Part shown: positions 61,460 to 64,000 of the stretch, in pieces | Numbering within the stretch: position 1 is the first letter of the stretch | Layout: the number at the start of each line of letters is the position of its first letter | From: an uncultured Prevotella sp. | GTDB taxonomy: Bacteria; Bacteroidota; Bacteroidia; Bacteroidales; Bacteroidaceae | Assembly: GCA_900315545.1 (NCBI GenBank) | Contig: OMZM01000001.1 | Coordinates: 1 to 64,000, forward strand | Length of the DNA: 64,000 bases | Reading direction: 5' to 3' | The notes under the pieces: model-generated | What the model was told of the DNA's origin: nothing | What the model saw: the letters and a program-made list of their open reading frames with translations, nothing else | The model's database searches: none | Program-made: the position numbers and the translations under genes

Positions 61460-62661
61460 TTTACAACTACCCTCAACCATTTATCTGGCTTAACAATATA
61501 CGTTTTCATGTCTTCTATTGTATGGAATCTTAAAACAAGAGTTCCTATTGCGTTGTTTGCGCCTTCAAATGTGTCGACATTATCACCTTTACTTACCCAC
61601 AAATCCTTTTCTATAACCTCAGCGGGTAAATCTTTACTTATCTCTATATGATCGAAAATTCCACTCGTGTCTGAGTGTATTATAATTTCCGCCCAGTGTC
61701 CTATATATGGTTTCTGTTCTATGTTTTCTATCGAGTCGCCTACAACAGCACGAGTGATATTTGTTATCATATCTACGCCTGTGGCATAGCGCAACATTTC
61801 ACAAAGGCGATTACCACCACCGCGTGGAGTGAGTTCCATTATGTAAGGCTTGCCATTCGTAGAAATTCGTGTCTCAACATTGTAGACGACAGTTTTTAAT
61901 CCCAATAATGTTATTAGTCTTTGTATTTCAGATGTAAGATATTTCTCTTGTTCTTCTGTAAATGTTGACGGCCATGAGTAGGCAGCTGGAGTATAAGGAT
62001 TAGCTGCTTTGTCATCAAAATATTGTGAATTATAGCTCACAAATGCGAGTTTACCATCTATTGAGAAACAGTCTGTATCAGATGAACATCCTACTTTTTC
62101 AATAAACTCCTCTATTATAATCTTTTTTGAAAATGAATGCAAAAAAGCACTATCTATTGCTTTCGAAAGCTGTTCTTTATTCTCAACTTTTGTTACACCT
62201 TTTGAGCCTGCTGAATCAGTCGGTTTTACTATAATTGGATATTCCATGCAAGATATTCCTATAAGTGCTTCTTCTTTTGAAGAAAAGCTCTTTGCTTTTG
62301 GAACATTAAACCCATTTTCAGAAAGAAAAGAACGAAACTTATCTTTGTTTTGTAAAATTTCTATAGACTCGAATTGACCAAAAGAAGGAAGGTTCATTTT
62401 GTTTTGAACATATGAAGCCGAAACTACTCCAGGATCTACACCGAATGACATTATCCCATCTATCTTCTTTTCTTGTGCAATATTTAAGACCGCCTCTTTG
62501 TCAATAATGCTCACATTAACATATTCATCAGAATATTTATGAGCAATATTGTCAGGAACATTATCTGCCGTTATAACATAATATCCCTGTTCATGTGCAG
62601 ACTTTATCACAGGTAATAGATACCTGATACCGCCAAGTAACATCAATCTCTTTTGTTTCAT
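61456..62661 (-). CDS. ATP-grasp carboxylate-amine ligase
   Basis: A 401-residue ATP-grasp enzyme of the CarB/PurK-like type. Domain order: Rossmann-like start (LMLLGGIRYLLPVIKSA), ATP-binding part with YPIIVKPTDSAGSKGVTKV and KIIIEEFI, and PYIMELTPRGGGNRLCEML with the metal-binding Glu and Asn. Joins a carboxylate to an amine by an acyl-phosphate. With the neighbouring aminotransferases it may attach an amino acid to an amino sugar; this is inference. Confidence 0.83.
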   Translation of the reverse strand: MKQKRLMLLGGIRYLLPVIKSAHEQGYYVITADNVPDNIAHKYSDEYVNVSIIDKEAVLNIAQEKKIDGIMSFGVDPGVVSASYVQNKMNLPSFGQFESIEILQNKDKFRSFLSENGFNVPKAKSFSSKEEALIGISCMEYPIIVKPTDSAGSKGVTKVENKEQLSKAIDSAFLHSFSKKIIIEEFIEKVGCSSDTDCFSIDGKLAFVSYNSQYFDDKAANPYTPAAYSWPSTFTEEQEKYLTSEIQRLITLLGLKTVVYNVETRISTNGKPYIMELTPRGGGNRLCEMLRYATGVDMITNITRAVVGDSIENIEQKPYIGHWAEIIIHSDTSGIFDHIEISKDLPAEVIEKDLWVSKGDNVDTFEGANNAIGTLVLRFHTIEDMKTYIVKPDKWLRVVVK

Positions 62662-62666
62662 TTCTC

Positions 62667-62836
62667 TTATATTCTACAATAATAATATGCCTCTATCTTC
62701 CAGTCGTCTATACTGCGGGATTGAGTGGAGAAATTTACTCCGACACCATTTTGTATATCAAACGTGTCTTGTCTATATAAACGTAGTTCTCACGACGTAT
62801 CTTCTTGAAGTCCTGTATGCCTATGGGATATTTCAT
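62667..62836 (-). pseudogene. Deletion relic of an AAA-ATPase/PDDEXK_9 (DUF1703) gene
   Basis: On the minus strand it reads MKYPIGIQDFKKIRRENYVY and then IDKTRLIYKMVSE before a stop at 62735. This matches the start of the AAA_ATPase-like proteins with a C-terminal PDDEXK_9 domain. Directly after it, in another frame, GVNFSTQSRSIDDWKIE fits the end of the same proteins. About 450 codons in the middle are missing. An internal deletion joined the two ends. The family recall is from memory and would need a search. Confidence 0.6.
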
Positions 62837-62842
62837 CTACTG

Positions 62843-63958
62843 TTATCTTTTCATGATGCATGTTATGACTCTGTCGAGGTCTTCGTCTGACAGTTCATGG
62901 TGCATCGGCAGGCATATTACTTCGTTTGCCATCTTGGTTGCCACTGGCAGATTGTCTGGGCGCGCACTGTCTAAGCCACGATATGTGGAGAACTGACTTA
63001 TCAGCGGATAGAAATATCTTCTGCCCAAAATGCCCTGTTCGCGCATCTTGAAATATAGTTCGTCGCGCGTCATGCCGTATTTTCTTGCATCTACAAAGAT
63101 GGGGAAATAGCTGTAGTTATGCTTTACGCCTGGCAGGTCGTTCCAATATTCTATTCCTTCTATGTCTTTCAGTGCCTCTCGATATCTTATTGCCACTTTA
63201 TGACGTGCTTCTATTGACTTGTCTACTTGCTGCAAGTTTAGCAGTCCGAAGGCACTGCGTATCTCGTCCATCTTGCTGTTAATACCTGGTCCTACAACTT
63301 CCGTTTCGCCTGCAAAGCCGAAGTTCTTCAAGTAGTCGACGCGCTGCTTTGTCTTAGCATCATGCATGACCATTGCGCCACCTTCTACGGTGTTGTAGAC
63401 CTTTGTTGCATGGAAACTGAGTGTAGACATGTCGCCGGCATTCATGATGCTTTCTCCATCTACTTCCACTCCGAAAGCATGTGCCGCATCGTAGATTACT
63501 TTTAAGCCATATTTGTCAGCAATGTCCTGTATTGCCTTTATGTTACAAGGTTTTCCATATACATGCACCGGCATGATGGCTGTTGTCTTCGACGTTATGG
63601 CTGCCTCTATCTTGGCAGGATCAATGCATCCCGTTGCCCATTCTATGTCAACGAACACAGGTTTTATTCCGTTCCACCACAGCGAATGTGTCGTAGCCAC
63701 GAAGCTGTATGGTGTCGTTATCACTTCACCTGAGATTCGCAACGCCTGCAAAGCAGTGATAAGCGGCAGCGTTCCGTTTGTGAAAAGACTGACATACGGC
63801 ACTTTCAGATAATCTGCCAATGCCTTTTCCAGTCGCTGATGGTATTCTCCATTGTTGGTTATCCACTTCTTATTCCATATATCACGGAGCATCCCGTTCA
63901 GCTCGTCGAGATCTGGAAGCAGCGGACTTGTTACGGTGAGAATTTTATTATCTTGCAT
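62843..63958 (-). CDS. DegT/DnrJ/EryC1 sugar aminotransferase
   Basis: A 371-residue PLP enzyme. Blocks are WITNNGEYHQRLEKALADYL, VSLFTNGTLPLITAL, VIYDAAHAFGVEVDGESI with the Asp and His that hold PLP, and TLSFHATKVYNTVEGGAMV with the PLP Lys. GRRYFYPLISQFSTYR is the C-terminal substrate part. The length fits dTDP- or UDP-keto-sugar aminotransferases (FdtB/WecE-like). It is the most upstream gene in this window; the operon start lies beyond the right edge, since no promoter is seen in the last 42 bases. Confidence 0.92.
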   Translation of the reverse strand: MQDNKILTVTSPLLPDLDELNGMLRDIWNKKWITNNGEYHQRLEKALADYLKVPYVSLFTNGTLPLITALQALRISGEVITTPYSFVATTHSLWWNGIKPVFVDIEWATGCIDPAKIEAAITSKTTAIMPVHVYGKPCNIKAIQDIADKYGLKVIYDAAHAFGVEVDGESIMNAGDMSTLSFHATKVYNTVEGGAMVMHDAKTKQRVDYLKNFGFAGETEVVGPGINSKMDEIRSAFGLLNLQQVDKSIEARHKVAIRYREALKDIEGIEYWNDLPGVKHNYSYFPIFVDARKYGMTRDELYFKMREQGILGRRYFYPLISQFSTYRGLDSARPDNLPVATKMANEVICLPMHHELSDEDLDRVITCIMKR

Positions 63959-64000
63959 TTGAATTTGTACAGTTATAATTAAGCGTTACTTAATTCTCTA

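Overview
The window looks like chromosome of a Bacteroidales bacterium, most like Prevotella or a close relative. Most recognisable promoters carry the Bacteroidota -7 element TAnnTTTG, Shine-Dalgarno sequences are almost absent, and the gene order pdxA / sigma-54 activator / lptE / TPR protein / secG, the holA-HSDR_N pair and the paired deoxynucleoside kinases are typical of that phylum. Species cannot be fixed from the sequence alone.

Layout. 1-12.9 kb is housekeeping: rlmN, pdxA, a YbhN-like membrane protein, a sigma-54 activator, lptE, a TPR-like protein, secG, tRNA-His, a secreted OB-fold-like protein, slyD, aroC, a candidate small RNA, and pyrD/pyrK on the minus strand. 12.9-19.4 kb is an accessory island: integrase and relaxase remnants, a DUF4160/DUF2442 pair, a Vsr-like nuclease, a degenerate nucleotidyltransferase-like protein, a small membrane protein, a frameshifted secreted gene, an XRE regulator and about 1 kb of AT-rich non-coding DNA. 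19.4-28.9 kb is core again: holA, an HSDR_N protein, two deoxynucleoside kinases, mfd, a polyprenol-phosphate glycosyltransferase, tRNA-Arg and dnaX. 29.6-64 kb is one long minus-strand surface-polysaccharide locus, read from right to left and running off the right edge.

The polysaccharide locus begins (right side) with a DegT aminotransferase, an ATP-grasp ligase, a second DegT-like protein and a GNAT acetyltransferase. An unusual block follows: ACP, KASIII, SDR, KASIII, SDR, split transketolase, ACP, AMP-ligase and a LuxE-LuxC fusion. Read together it suggests building a short acyl chain on ACP, reducing it to an aldehyde and extending it with a two-carbon ketol unit, giving an uncommon sugar or acyl substituent. 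After it come Wzm/Wzt export genes, nine intact GT2 genes, a TupA-like ATP-grasp protein, a PP-loop ATPase, a GGLSDRLRG-type glycosyltransferase, an EpsG-like polymerase, a UDP-sugar dehydrogenase, two GT4 enzymes and a NeuD/PglD-type acetyltransferase. Gene relics lie between them: a truncated acyltransferase, a BRO-N fragment, a GT2 start, a four-helix-bundle tail and a deleted AAA-ATPase.

Two repeat systems stand out. One is a roughly 430-bp intergenic module in three same-strand copies, with nested TGTCAAA palindromes; two copies end in textbook sigma-54 promoters, and the same window encodes a sigma-54 activator. The other is a set of exact 22-bp-period palindromic repeats (TTACA-N8-TGTAA) in two distant intergenic gaps.
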